From Manis javanica (lineage: Eukaryota; Chordata; Mammalia; Pholidota; Manidae): 64,000 nt of DNA. Below the pieces are notes generated by a model. That model worked only from the letters and a program-made list of their open reading frames with translations, was not told the DNA's origin and made no database searches. Positions 23,591 through 35,641 of this stretch are shown here, piece after piece. The stretch's first letter is position 1. Each line of letters starts with the position of its first letter. The position numbers were made by a program, and so were the translations under genes. The stretch covers positions 108,083,001-108,147,000 of the forward strand of contig NC_133161.1 in NCBI RefSeq assembly GCF_040802235.1. Reading direction: 5' to 3'.

Positions 23591-24633
23591 CAGGTATAGG
23601 CATATCTTGTTTTATTGAACTTCACTTTAATGCACTTAGCAGAAATGGTGTTTTTTTTTTAACTTAACAACTATTTATTAAGCAACTCCTGTGTGCCCAA
23701 CATTCTCTTTTTTTTTTTTTTGGTATCATTAATGTACAATTACATGAGCAACATTATGGTTACTAGACTCCCCTACTATCAAGTCCCCACCACATACCCC
23801 ATTGCAGTCACTGTCCATCAGCTTACTAAGCTATAGAATCACTACTTGTTTTCTCTGTGTTATACTATCTTCCCTGTGTCCTCCCCACCTACATTATGTG
23901 TGCTAATCATAATGCCCCCTTTTCCCCCTTATTCCTCCCTTCCCACCCATCCTCCCCAGTCCCTTTCCCTTTGGTAACTGTTAGTCCATTCTTGGGTTCT
24001 GTGATTCTGCTGCTGCTTTATTCCTTCAGTTTTTTCTTTGTTCTTATACTCCACAGATGAATGAAATCATTCGATACTTGTCTTTCTCCTCCTGGCTTAT
24101 TTCACTGAGCATAATACCCTCTAGCTCCATCCATGTTGTTGGAAATGGTAGGGTTTTTTTTCTTCTTATGGCTGAATAATATTCCATTGTGTATTTGTAC
24201 CACATCTTCTTTGCAGATACGGTGTTTTTTACAAACTGAAGGCTGTGGCAGCCCTGCTTTGAACACATTTATCAGCACCATGTTTCCAACAGTATTTGCT
24301 CACTTTATGTCTCTGTGTCACATTTTGGTAATTCTCCCAATATTTCAGAATATTTTATTATAATTATTATGTGGTCTGTGATCACATAGTTTTCACCTCA
24401 CTGAAAGTTCAGTGATGGTGAACATTTTTTAGCAATAAAATATTTTTAAATTAAGGTATGTATATTGTTTTCTTTAGACACAATGCTATTGCACACCTAG
24501 AAGACTGCAGTGTTGTATAGACATAACTTCTATGCACACTGGGAAACCAAAAACTTCATTTGACTTTATTTTGATATTAGCTTTATTGTAGTGGTCTGGA
24601 CCCAAAACCACAGTGTCTCTGAGATGCTTCCAG
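23591..24633 (+). mobile_element. Tigger1-like DNA transposon relic, split by an L1
   Basis: The left end starts 'caggtataggcatatcttg', then 'ttttattgaacttcacttt'. The right end runs 'tttattgtagtggtctgga' to 'tctctgagatgcttccag'. Both match my memory of the Tigger1 terminal inverted repeats and subterminal sequence. The interior after the break ('acaaactgaaggctgtggca', then 'tgtctctgtgtcacattttg') also matches. The element lacks a transposase frame and is an internally deleted copy. It is interrupted at about 23657-24212 by the L1 described separately. Confidence 0.75.
23657..24212 (-). mobile_element. 5'-truncated L1 with possible 3' transduction, inside Tigger1
   Basis: In L1 orientation (minus) the order is: L1 3' end (24212-23722), a 14-base poly(A) (23721-23708), 47 bp of unrelated sequence (23707-23661), then a second A-run of 10 (23660-23651, overlapping the duplication by a few bases). 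The flanks at 23639-23656 and 24213-24230 match at 16 of 18 positions and are candidate target-site duplications. Both belong to the Tigger1 sequence. The 47 bp resembles the tail of an old MIR/L2-type repeat. The L1 part is too short to code. Confidence 0.7.
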
Positions 24634-26290
24634 AACAGTCATTCTCAAAGGCATCTCATTTTGTAACCCCCATGCTAAACTGCCTCCTGGGGCCTGGTTC
24701 ACCCAGGTGCAGAACGAGCAGTGCTTCGCTATCTGGTCCTTGCTTGCCTTCCAGCCCTGTGGGCTGGCATTTCTCCTGCCACATTGAATTTCTCTTGGCC
24801 ACACCTTGCCCTACATCTCCAGAATTCATCTTTTGCCTGTGCAGTGCCCACTCCTGCCCTCCCCACACACCCCCATCCACCAGACAAACTCACCCCTGAG
24901 GTTCCTGGGAAGCTTTCCTTAGCTGTCCCAGAGTTTGATCCCCAAGGATACCCTGCAGCATCAAATTTCAGTGAAAGCATGTTGAATGAACGCATGGATG
25001 AGGTTCCTAGCCCTCTGCCTGCCCGTTGGAAGGGCCCACAAACACCTGGTCGTGGAGTGTGTCTCCTGGGAGGGCACTTAACCCACACACTCTGCCCAGA
25101 CCTGTGGCTGTGCCTCACTAGGCATCGCAGGCACCCCTGCCTCCTGAAAGCAGCCTGCACAGAGCACCCAGGTGGTCTGTAGCTCCAGCCAGCACCCTCA
25201 CTTCCTGCCTGGCCGCTGTCCCCTGCTGTGCGAGCCCTGTCCCCATGTTATTGTCCTTGGCTGCCTGGCCCTCCCCGTCCACCAGACCCGAGGCCCCAAC
25301 GGGCTGCCGCCCTTCACTGCTCACTGGCCTAGTGAGAGCCTCCCTGGGCCCCTCTCTTCCAGGAGAGCAGTCAGACCTCCACCGCCCTGGGCCACGCAGC
25401 TCCGGCGAAGACCCAGAGACCTCTCTCTGCTTTACAAACCCCGCTGCCTCGGCCGCTTTGTGCCCAGGGCCCCACCCCAGCCGCTTCTCGGTCAGGGCTG
25501 CAGCAGCCCGCGGGTGGCCAAGTTCGCTGGGCAGCAGGCCCTGAAGCCCATGTCAGTGTTTCAGAAGGGGGCCTGTTCACAAACTGGGAACCGGGCAGAG
25601 CGCAGCGCAGAGCTGCTCTCCAGGCGGGAAGTCAGAGCGGCCGTGGGGAACAACCGCAGCGCCATAGCTCCCCTTTCAGGGCTGGAAGAGGGGCCTGCGC
25701 GATGCGAGCGAGGAGGAGCTCAGAACTCCCGCCCATGCAGAGGGGACCGGATGCGGGAGGTACAGGGCATCTGAGGTTGGCCACCCAGACCTCAGGCAGG
25801 CGTTCAAACATTCAGTCGGTTCTTCCTCTCTTGCACTTGCGCGCATTTTTCTGGCAGATTTGAGATGTAGTTTACATACCAGAAAATCTGTTTTGAGCAT
25901 CCAGTGCTGAAATCCCACTAGTAAACCCCCCAGGCAATTACCACCGCAGCCTTAGGCTCCTCTCCCCAAAAGGACCTTGCGCTCTTAGTGGTGACTCCCG
26001 GTAATAGCATTTTAAAATATGTTGATTGATATACTGAACTTTAGATTCAATATATTAAAAAATTTATCAGAACTATTTAATTCTCAAAGAGGTTTTCTTC
26101 GTTAATCTGGAAAATTTAGTACTTTAAAAGGAAAACAAGTGTATTACATTTGTAAATGCAATTTAAATGTTTGAAAACATTAAATGAGAAGCCCAAATCT
26201 GCTATATGTAGAAAGACTTAAAATGATTTCTAAGCTGAAGAACTAGGTTTAAAAATGGTAGCATTAGTAAATTAAATATCAACTGTTAAA
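24634..26290. other. Intergenic, no gene recognised
   Basis: G+C-moderate sequence to about 25790, with GC-rich patches near 25380-25700, then AT-rich sequence to 26290. Open frames such as 25172-25774 have no recognisable domain. Confidence 0.4.
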
Positions 26291-26570
26291 ATATAACAAA
26301 ATAAGCCGAGTCGTCTTTCTATATAAAAAAGCCGCAGAACCCAAGATCTGCAAGACAGGTCCTATCCTCAGTGGGGGGCGCTTCCACATGGCATCGCTGC
26401 CGCCCCTCCTCTCCGCATCCCCCAAGCTCACCGGAAGGGGGTGAGGCGGCGGGCTGCTCGGCGAGTGCTCCGGCACCGCATCCAGTTCCCGGGGCCTCCA
26501 GAGCCCGCCCGCACTGGCTGCAGGGCGCCAGCAGGAGGCTGGCTCCCACCAGGGTGTACCCAGGCCATCT

Positions 26571-26852
26571 TGGCAGGAGGCAGGAGGCAGGTGGCAGGAG
26601 GCAGGAGGCAGGTGGCACGAGGCAGGAGGCAGGAGGCAGGTGGCACGAGGCAGGAAGCAGGAGGCAGGTGGCAGATGGCAGGAGGCAGGAGGCAGGTGGC
26701 AGATGGCAGGAGGCAGGAGGCAGGTGGCACGAGGCAGGAGGGCAGGTGGCAGGTGGCAGGAGGCAGGAGGGCAGGAGGCAGGTGGCACGAGGCAGGAGGC
26801 AGGTGGCAGATGGCAGGTGGCAGGTGGCAGGAGGCAGGTGGCAGGTGGCAGC
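26571..26852. repeat. Heptamer minisatellite (GGCAGGN)n
   Basis: About 40 near-perfect heptamers in tandem. The variants are GGCAGGA, GGCAGGT, GGCACGA and GGCAGAT, with a few 8-base units. A higher-order pattern of three or four heptamers recurs, roughly GGCAGGA-GGCAGGA-GGCAGGT-GGCACGA. The array is G-rich on the plus strand and C-rich on the minus. All frames stay open because no heptamer phase creates a stop, so the long open frames here (26441-26905 plus; 26319-26996 minus) are not genes. Confidence 0.95.
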
Positions 26853-27124
26853 TACCCGCACCCAGGAGACCTGCAGATCAGGTGGGCAGGGGTGGGTGGT
26901 GCTGACCCCGCCCACGGCTGCCTGAGGGCGGCCCCCAGAAGCCTCAGATTCGATGTGGGCAAGGCAGGAGTCTGCTCGTGGGGCACCCCACATCACAGGA
27001 GGCTGGGAAGGTGTGCCCGCTGTTTCCCACTTTGCCTCCCAGTGGGACTCAGGAGTGGAAATTCTCTAACGCAGAAAGGGGAAATGAGGCCCAAGTCTCT
27101 TAATTCAGAATTTCAGAAGGTATT

Positions 27125-27330
27125 AGGTGCCATTTTTAATCATTAATTCTCTCAGTGGCCCTTGGAAGTAGATACTATTATTGTCCCTATTTTGCACAAG
27201 CAGAGACAGAAGCTCAGCCATGTTGAGTAACTTACCCCTGATCACACAGCCGCTGGAAGGAAAGCCAGGGCCGATGCCCACTCTACCTGACTCTGGGTTC
27301 TGTCCCTCAGCACCGCCGCTCATCCTGTGT
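27125..27330 (+). repeat. MIR SINE relic
   Basis: The block 'tactattattgtccctattt', followed by 'agctcagccatgttgagtaa' and 'cacacagccgctgg', is a recognisable MIR core. Confidence 0.65.
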
Positions 27331-27479
27331 GGTGGAATAGACAGAGCGTACAGTTCATTTACCACTTCAGCCGCTCAGTGTGCAGCTCAGGGCATTGAGA
27401 ACATCACACTGCTGGGCAGCATCCCTGCCATCATCACCAGAACTCCCCGTCTTCCCACACTGACTCTCCATCCCCACTA

Positions 27480-28140
27480 AAACTTGCTCCCTGCCACCCA
27501 GCCCCTGGCACCCACCATTCTACTTTCTGTCCCTGTGGACGTGACAGCTTAGGGGCCTCACCTAAGTGGTCATGCAGGGTTTGCCCTTTGTGACTGGTGT
27601 ATCCCACTCGGCACGATGTCCTCCAGGTCCATCCATGCAGTAGCAGGTGTCAGGGGTTCCTGCCTTTGTGTGCTGAATAATACTCTGTCATGTGGATGCA
27701 GTATGTTTTGCTTGTCCATCACCTGCTGATGGATGTCTGGGTTGCTTCCACCTTTTGGCTTCTGTGAATGGTGCTGCCCTGAAGATGGGTGAGACCCTCC
27801 CTTCCATGACCTTGGGTATACAGCCAAAGTAGAATTGCTGGATGAAATGGTAATTCAGAGATTTCCACATGGCTGCACTCTTCCACATTCAACCAGCTGC
27901 GCACCGGGGCGCCTGTTTCTCCACACCCTGCCCACATTTGCTGTTTTCTGTCTGCCTGTCCATCTAAACAGCAGCCATCCTGATGGGTGTGAGGTGTGTG
28001 GCATGCAGCACAGTTTGAATTTGCACTGATGGTTGCTGATGCTGAGCATCTCTTCATACACTTTTAGCTATTTCTGTGTTTTCTTTGAGGAAACATCTAT
28101 TCTAGTCCTTTGCCAAATTTTTATTTGGGTTGTTTGGTCT
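27480..28140 (-). repeat. Old L1 ORF2 relic, antisense
   Basis: A diverged antisense copy of the L1 ORF2 C-terminal region and 3' end, parallel to the younger copy at 3350-3960. Examples are the 'gctgaataatactctgtcat' and 'tgatggatgtctgggttgct' blocks. It is riddled with stops. Confidence 0.65.
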
Positions 28141-28419
28141 AACGTAGACACCCAAGGAAAGGAAGATAATGTGGCCCATCACCCAGAGAGGCAAGAGTCA
28201 ATAGGGCCAGACCCAGAGACAGCTGCGTTGACAGAGACTTTAACCATGGTAAAAATGTAACGGGATGGACTGTGAGCACCAAAGGCATACATGAACAGGT
28301 GGAGACTTCAGCAGAGAGACAGAAGCACCAAACGGGAGCCAAATGGAGATGCTGCAGAAGAAGAAGTTAAAAAAAATATGACATCAGAGATGAAGGCTTC
28401 TTTTATGGACTTCAGCAAA

Positions 28420-28800
28420 TTGTCATGCAGAGGAAAGGCAGGTGGTATGTAAAGTCCTCCCACAGTGTGACTCTGGAGAAGGGGCTGTTAAAGAAGTAAT
28501 TAAGGTTAAATGAGGCAAGAGGGAAGGTCCCTGATCCAACAGAACTAGTGTTTTTATAAGCAGAGACACAAGACAGCTTGCTTGCCCTCTCTCTTTGGGT
28601 ACATGCTAAGGAGAGGCCCCATGAGGGAGAAGGTGGCATCTGCAAGCCAGGAAGAGAGTCTAAACTGATACCCAGCCAGCTAGAACTGTGGTCTTGGACT
28701 TCCAGTCTCTAGAACTGTGAGAAAAGTCATGGTTTCTGTTTAAACTGCTCAACCTATAATATTTTGTTATGGAATCCCAAGCAGACACCAGGTCAGTAGA
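28420..28800 (+). repeat. MaLR (MST/MLT1-type) LTR relic
   Basis: The run 'catctgcaagccaggaagag', 'cttggacttccagtctctag', 'aactgtgagaaaa' and 'tattttgttatgg' is the characteristic 3' half of a MaLR LTR. Confidence 0.6.
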
Positions 28801-28839
28801 AATGACCCAAATACAGATTAAAAAAAGAATGGGGATGAT

Positions 28840-29270
28840 AAAACAACAGACAGAGAGCATTGGGTTTTGTGAGACAATATTGAACAGCCTGACATATATG
28901 TAACTGGAGTCCCAGGAGGACTAGATGGAGAGAATGGAGCAGAAGAAAAATTTAAATAGATAATGGTCAAGAATTTTCTAAAACTGATGAAAGATGTCAA
29001 CTGATCTAAGAGGCTCAGAAATCCCAAAGCAGAATTAACAGTGAACAGATAGAGCACAAAGTGAACTACACCTGGGCACATCATGTTCAGATTGTTGGAT
29101 ACCAAAGACAAAAAGGGAACCCTGAAGGCAGTAAGAGTATGAAAGACAAACAGCTAGGAACCCTGTGAGCACAGGCTGCCTTGGCATCAGAACCACAGAG
29201 ACGAGCAACGCATTTCTAAGGCACTCAGGGACAAAAGCAGATAAACTGGGAAAGTATGCACAGCTCAGGT
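28840..29270 (+). repeat. Old L1-type relic, sense
   Basis: An A-rich sense-strand relic similar to the ORF1/ORF1-3' region of old L1 or HAL1 elements, with phrases about 'gaattttctaaaactgatga' and 'cacatcatgttcagattgtt'. No frame is intact. Confidence 0.45.
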
Positions 29271-29685
29271 GACTGTCTCTTTAAAAATGAACTTCACTCT
29301 CATTAGGTCCTATTTACTAACCATGCTGTTTAGTCTATATTTTTCTGAGGTTTTTCCACCCTCATTTTTCTATCAGTTACTGGAAGACCTATGTTAAAGC
29401 ATCTATGACCTTCAGCATGGCTAATTCTCTTTTTAGATCTGTCGACTTTGAGCTGTATATTTTGAGGCCAGTTCTTCAAATCCTAATGAAGAAACTGTAT
29501 TCTGCTGCCAAACCTGCCCATGGTCTAAATTTCAGCTACACATTCTTCACTTCCAAAAGTTCTGTTAAGCTATTAGTTCAAACCTGCATTGTTGCCCTTT
29601 ATAATGTCCTGCTTTCTGCAGATAAATTTCAAGCTTGATTCTCATCCTTGAAACATAATAAACATGGCTATTTTAGAATATGTGT
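29271..29685. other. No feature recognised
   Basis: AT-rich intervening sequence before the L1 nest. Confidence 0.35.
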
Positions 29686-30640
29686 CTGGGGGATTCAAGA
29701 TGGTGGTGTGAGAGGTGAAATGGAGAACTCCTCCAAAAACCACAAATAGTATGAAAATAGAGTTAATTAATACAACTAACCTGAAACAGCAACAAGAAAG
29801 AAGGCTGAACCAGACTGCACACAGACCTCATGAACAGAGCAGACCTCATGAAATGGTAACGTACAAAAGCCTTAATCTGGTGGGACCCAAGCCCTTCCCC
29901 CATCCCAGATCACTAGCGGGAGGAAGAGAAACGGAGCAGTGAAGGGGTGGAAGCCTGGGACTGCTGAACACCCAGCCCTGGAGGTCTGCTTTGGGAGCAG
30001 AAACCTACACTGTGTGGTGCTCTGGATGTTGGGGAGCTTGGACAGGCACAGTGCTTGAGAGACTGACATTCCAGCCATTTGTGGAGGAGGGGATCCACAT
30101 CCAATCACTCTGGGACAGAGGAAAGGCAGTCAGTCTGAAAGCCTTCCAAGCAGCAAGAGGGCTGCTGAAGGGGCAGGGATTGCATGGAGCTTGTTGCACG
30201 GAAGAAGGGAAAGCTGGACAAGGTTGTCTGGGTGCACTTTGCCCAGCTGGTTGGGAACTTTGAGAAGCTTCAGGTGCCCCATCCACCTGGCTGCCTACTC
30301 AGCTCCAAGGCCCCCCACTGTGACACACAGCCTGCTGCGCCTTCTTCCTAGCCTACTGGCACCAGTCAGCAAACGGGCAGTCACTCTGCTGGCATCAGGC
30401 CAGCCAGAGGGAGGCCCTCCCTACAACAGCCAGAGACCCAAAGCACAGAGGTTTACACCAGTGTGCTTGGTCCACTGGCTCTGACACTGCAGACAGGCAC
30501 TGCAGGTGGGAATCAGGAAACAGACCTTTCCACCCGCCTGGACACCAGCTCTGCTCCCATACAAACCCCAACCTCACTCTAGGGTCTGAGCAGCTCCAGA
30601 GACTGGAGCTTCTGGGCACTAGTGGGCACCACACAGAAAT

Positions 30641-31471
30641 ATGAAATGTCAAAAGAACAGGGTTCAGATCAAAATCTCACAAACACCAGAAAAAGGGCCA
30701 AATGAAACTGAGCTCACCAATCTTCCTGAAAGAGAGTTCAAAATAAAAATTATAAACATGCTTATGGAGGTACAGAAAAATATTCAAGAACTCAGGAACA
30801 AATTTAAGTCGGAGATTCAATCATTAAGAAATCCATATCTGAAATGAAACATACAATGGAGGGATTTAAAAGCAGATTAGTTGTAGTAGAAAAGATGGTA
30901 AATGGAATACAAATTAGAGAAGAGGAATACAAAGAAGCTGAAGCACAGAGAGAAAAAAGAATCTCTAAGAAAGAAAGAATATTGAGAGAAATGTGTGACC
31001 AATCCAAATGAAATAATATTCACATTATAGGGGTACCGGAAGAAGAAGAGAGAGAAAAGGGGATAGAAAGTGTCTTTGAGAAAGTAATTGCTGAAAACAT
31101 CCCCAATCTGGGGAAGGAGGTAGTCTCTCAAGCCATGGAGGAGCACAGATCTCCCAACATACGGGACCCAAGGAAGACAACATCAAGACATATAATAATT
31201 AAAATGGCAAAGATTAAGTATAAAAACAGACTTTTAAAAGCAGCTGGAGAGAGAAAAAAGATCATATACAAAGGAAAACCCATTAGGCTATCATCAGACT
31301 TCTCAACAGAAACCTTACAGGCCAGAAGGGAGGGGCATGATATATTTAATGAAATGAAGTAGAAGGGCCTTGAACCAAGAACACTCTACCTGGCAAGGTT
31401 ATCATTTAAATTTGAAGGAGGGATCAAACAATTTTGAGATAAGCAAAAGCTGAGAGACTTTACCTCCCACT
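30641..31471 (+). pseudogene. L1 copy 1 ORF1 (RNA-binding chaperone), broken
   Basis: L1 ORF1 protein is a coiled-coil RNA-binding trimer. It starts MKCQKNRVQIKISQTPEKG, then carries a Lys/Glu-rich coiled-coil segment that stops early near 30847. The RNA-recognition and C-terminal part is recognisable to about 31470 (for example RRPNIRDPRKT-like and SDFSTETLQARREG segments), with in-frame stops such as at 31360. Confidence 0.75.
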
Positions 31472-31729
31472 AAACACCTATGCAGTGCATTTTGGAGGGA
31501 CTCCTATAATGCAAGTATTCCTAATGCTAAATAGATGTCACCCAAAGGATAGACAAAGAGTACAGAATATGATTCATAACATACAAAGAATGGAGGAGGA
31601 AGAAAAAAAGAGGGGAAAAAAGAACCTTTAGGTTGTGTTTGTAGTAGCACACAAAGTGAGTTAAATTAGACTGTTAGATAGTAAAGGAATTACCCTTGAA
31701 CCTTTGGTAACCATGAATCTAAGCCTGCA

Positions 31730-33845
31730 ATGGCAATAAGTACATACCTATTGATAATAACCCTAAATGTAAATGGACTGAATGCACCAATCAAAAGATG
31801 TAGAGTTACTGAATGGATAAAAAAACAAGACCCATCTATATGCTGCCTACAACAGACTCACTTCAAACCCAAAGACATATACTGACAAAAGTAAAGGGAT
31901 GGAAAAAGATATATCATGCAACTAATAGAGAGAAAAAAGCAGGATTTGCAGTTCTTGTATCAGGCAAAATAGACGTCAAAACAAAGAAAGTCACAAGAGA
32001 TAAAGAAGGACATTAAATAATGATAAAAGGGTCAGTCCAACAAGAGGATGTAACTATCATAAATATCTATGCACCCAACACAGGAGCACCAACATGTGTA
32101 AAACAAATACTAACAGAATTAAAGGGGGAAATACAATGCAATGCATTCATTTTAGGAGACTTCAACACACCACTCAATCCAAAGGACAGATCAACCAGAC
32201 AGAAAATAAGTAAAGAGACAGAGGCACTGAACAACATATTAGAACAAATGGACCTAATGGACATCTACAGAACACTCCATCTAAAAGCAACAGGATACAC
32301 ATTCTTCTCAAGTGCACATAGAACATTTTCAAGAATGGATCATATAGTAGGCCACAAAAAGAACCTCAGTAAATTAAAAAAGATGGAAATTGTACCAATC
32401 AAGTTCTCAAAATACAAAGGTATGAAACTAGAAATAACTTACACAAAGAAAATGAAAAAGCCCACAAACACATGGAGGCTTAATAACATGCTCCTAAATA
32501 ATCAGTGGATCAGTGACCAAATAAAAACAGAGGTCAAACAATATATGGAGACAAATCACAACAATAATTCAACAGCACAAAATCTGTGGGACACAGTGAA
32601 GGCCTTGCTAAGAGGGAAGTATATTGCAATACAGGCCTACCTCAGGAAAGAAGACCAATCCCAAATGAACAGTCTAAACTCACAATTAATGAAACTAGAA
32701 AAGGAAGAACAAATGAGGCCCAAAGTCAGTAGAAAGAGGGACATAATAAAGATTAAAGAAGAAATAAATAAAATTGAGAAGAATAAAACAATAGAAAGAA
32801 TGAATGAAAGCAGGAGCTGGTTCTCCAAGAAAATAAACAAAATAGATAAACCCGTAGCCAGCCTTATCAAGAAAAAAGGAGAGTCTACACACATAAACAG
32901 AATCAGAAAAATGAAAGGAAAAATCACTATGGACACCACAAAAATACAAAGAATTATGAGAGAATACTATGAAAAGTTATATGCTAACAAACTGGATAAC
33001 CTAGAAGAAATGGAAAACTCTCTAGAAAAATATAACCTTCTAAGGCTGACCCAGGAAGAAACAGAAAACCAGCAAGGAAATTGAATTGGTAATGAAAAAA
33101 ACTACCTAAGAACAAAATGCCTGGACCAGATGGTTTCACTGTTTAAGTTTATCAAACATTTAGTGAAGACCTAAAAGTCATCCTCCTTAAAGTTTTCCAA
33201 AAAGTAGAAGAGGAGGCAATATTCCTAAACTCATTCTATGAGGCCAATATCACTCTACTACTAAAACCAGGCAAAGACACCACAAAAAAGGAAAATTACA
33301 GACCAATATCCTTGATGAACATAGATGCAAAAATACTCAACAAAATTTTAGCAAATTGAGTTCAAAAATACATCAAAAACATCATCCAGCATAATCAGGT
33401 GGGATTCATCCCAGGGATGTAAGGATGGTACCACATTAAAAAATCCATCAACATCATCCACCACATCAACAAAAGGAAGGACAAAAACCACATGATCATC
33501 TCCATATATGCTGAAAAAGCAATCGACAAAATTCAACATCCATTCATGATAAAAACTCTCAACAAAATGGCTATAGAGGAAAAGTACCTCAACATAATAA
33601 AGGCCATATATGACAAACCCACAGCCAACATCATACTTAACAGAGAGAAGCTGAAAGCTTATCCTCTAAGATCAGGAAAAAGACAGGGATGCCCAATATC
33701 CCCACTGTTATTCAACATAGTACAGGAGGTCCTAGCCATGGCAATCAGACAAAACAAAGAAATACAAGGAATCCAGATTGGTAAAGAAGAAGTCAAACTG
33801 TCACTCTTTGCAGATAACATGATATTGTACATACAAAAATCCTAA
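31730..33845 (+). pseudogene. L1 copy 1 ORF2, N-terminal part, broken
   Basis: Encodes the endonuclease and the first part of the reverse transcriptase. The start MAISTYLLIITLNVNGLNAP is recognisable at 31730. The endonuclease and linker are readable over 32020-33084, and reverse-transcriptase blocks including [10 protein letters not shown] over 33492-33845. The usual FADD reads FADN here, a substitution in the catalytic motif. Stops and frameshifts occur near 31885, 32015, 33085 and 33360. Confidence 0.8.
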
Positions 33846-34488
33846 AGAAGCTGAATTAAAGATGGCTGCATGAGAGGAGAGACAGAGGCTTCCTCCTAAA
33901 ACTGGATACAATTAGAAAACTTAATTGGTGCAACTAATCCTGAGAGAGCAAAAGGAAAGAGGATGGCGTCAGACTGCACACACCTGGAGAAAAGAGCAGA
34001 CCTCACCGAATGGGGTAACGTACCAGAGCTGTGGCTCTGTGGGACCCGAGCCCTACCCCCACCCCAGAGCAGCGGAGGGAGGAAGAGAAACGGAGCAGGG
34101 AGGGAGTGGAAGGCTTGGGACTGCTGAATACCTAGCTCCGGAGATCTGCTCTGAGAGGACAAACCTACATTTCATGGTGCTTTCATGAGACTCGCATGAC
34201 TACTGGGTTGGAAAGTTAATACAGGCAGAGTTCCTGGGGAGACCGGGATTCCAGCTGCTTGTGGAAAGCAGGGATCCATATCTGGCTGCTCTGGGACAAA
34301 AACATACCTGTGTGACCGGCCCACTGGCTCAGGCAGTGGAGACAGGCACAGGAGCCAGGAGGCCGGGAACAGCTCTTTCCTCCCCCCAGGCACCAGTACT
34401 GCTCCCCTGCAACCCCCGACATTGCTTCAGGGGCTGAGAGCAGCTCCAGAATAGAGCTCTTGGGCACTAGAGGGCACAATATACAAAC

Positions 34489-35338
34489 ATGAAATGCCAA
34501 AGGAACCTTGTCCAGAGTAAAATTATTAATACAACTCCCAAGAAAGATTTAAATGATATGGACACTGTGACTCTTCCTGAAAGGGAGTTCAAAATAAAAA
34601 TCATCAACATTCTAATGGAGGGATGGAAAGACATCCAAGAACTCAGGAATGAATTCAGGTCAGAGATCCAATCATTGAAGAGCATGATGGGGGGTATTAA
34701 AAGCAGGTTGGATACGGTGGAGGAGACAATAAATGAAACAGAAACTAGAGAAGAGGAATACAAAGAAGCTGAGGCACAGAGAGAAAAAAGGATATCTAAA
34801 AATGAAAGAATATTGAGAGAACTGTGTGACCAATCCAAGCGGAACAATATTCGCATTATAGGGATACCAGAAGAAGAAGAGAGAGAAAGGGATAGAAAGT
34901 GTCTTTGAGGAGGAAGTTGCTGAAAACTTCCCCAATCTGGGGAAGGACATAGTCTCTCAGGCCATGGAGATCCACAGATCTCCCAACACAAGGGACCCAA
35001 GGAAGACAACACCAAGACACATAGTAATTAAAATGGGAAAGATCAAGGATAAGGACAGACTGTTAAAAGCAGCCAGAGGCAGAAATAAGATCACATACAA
35101 AGGAAAGCTCATCAGGCTAACATCAGACTTCTCAGCAGAAACCTTACAGGCCAGAAGGAAGTGGCATGATGTATTTAATGCCATGAAGCAGAAGGGCCTG
35201 GAACCAAGATTACTGTATCTGGCAAGATTATCATTTAAATTTGAAGGAGGAATTAAACAATTTCCAGATAAGCAAAAGCTGAGAAAGTTTACCTCCCACA
35301 AACCATCTCTGCAGTCTATTTTGGAGGGACTGCTATAG
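34489..35338 (+). pseudogene. L1 copy 2 ORF1, one frameshift
   Basis: The first frame (34489-34908) covers the N-terminus and coiled coil and reaches an IIGIPEEEERERDRK block. The second frame (34964-35338) covers the C-terminal RNA-binding part and ends ...LEGLL. A single frameshift near 34890-34920 separates them. This is the best-preserved ORF1 in the window. Confidence 0.8.
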
Positions 35339-35641
35339 ATGGAAGTGTTCCTAAGGTTGGATAGTTGTCACCATAGGTAGGAAAACCATGGTAGGGAGGG
35401 TGTAGCAGCTGATTGTGAGGCAAACGCAAAATTATATTGACTATCCCCAAAGTCAATCAAGGGATAGACAAAAAGTACAGAATTTGATACCTTATATATA
35501 AAGAATGAAAGAGGAACAAAAAAGAGAAATAAAAAAGAACCTTTAGATTGTGTTTGTAACAGCATACTAAGTGAGTTAAGTTAGACTCTTAGTAAGGAAA
35601 GTAACCTGGAACCTTTGGTAACCATGAATCTAAAGCCTGAA

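Larger units (their letters stand above)
29686..33846 (+). mobile_element. L1 copy 1, 5' part (5' UTR, ORF1, ORF2 to mid-RT), sense
   Basis: Begins 'ggggattcaagatggtggtg', the family's 5' end, and continues through a 5' UTR of about 950 bp, ORF1 and ORF2. It breaks in the reverse-transcriptase region, just after the 'FADNMILY' block near 33800-33840, where L1 copy 2 is inserted. It resumes at 40025. The element is full-length when both parts are taken together but carries many frameshifts and stops. Confidence 0.85.

Noticed and set aside
26571-26852. CRISPR-like regular array
   Set aside because: There are no spacers. The units are contiguous heptamers in a vertebrate genome.
26319-26996. 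Long open frames on both strands over the minisatellite
   Set aside because: The heptamer array has no stop codon in any phase on either strand, so long frames arise automatically. The predicted protein is a pure repeat of the array.
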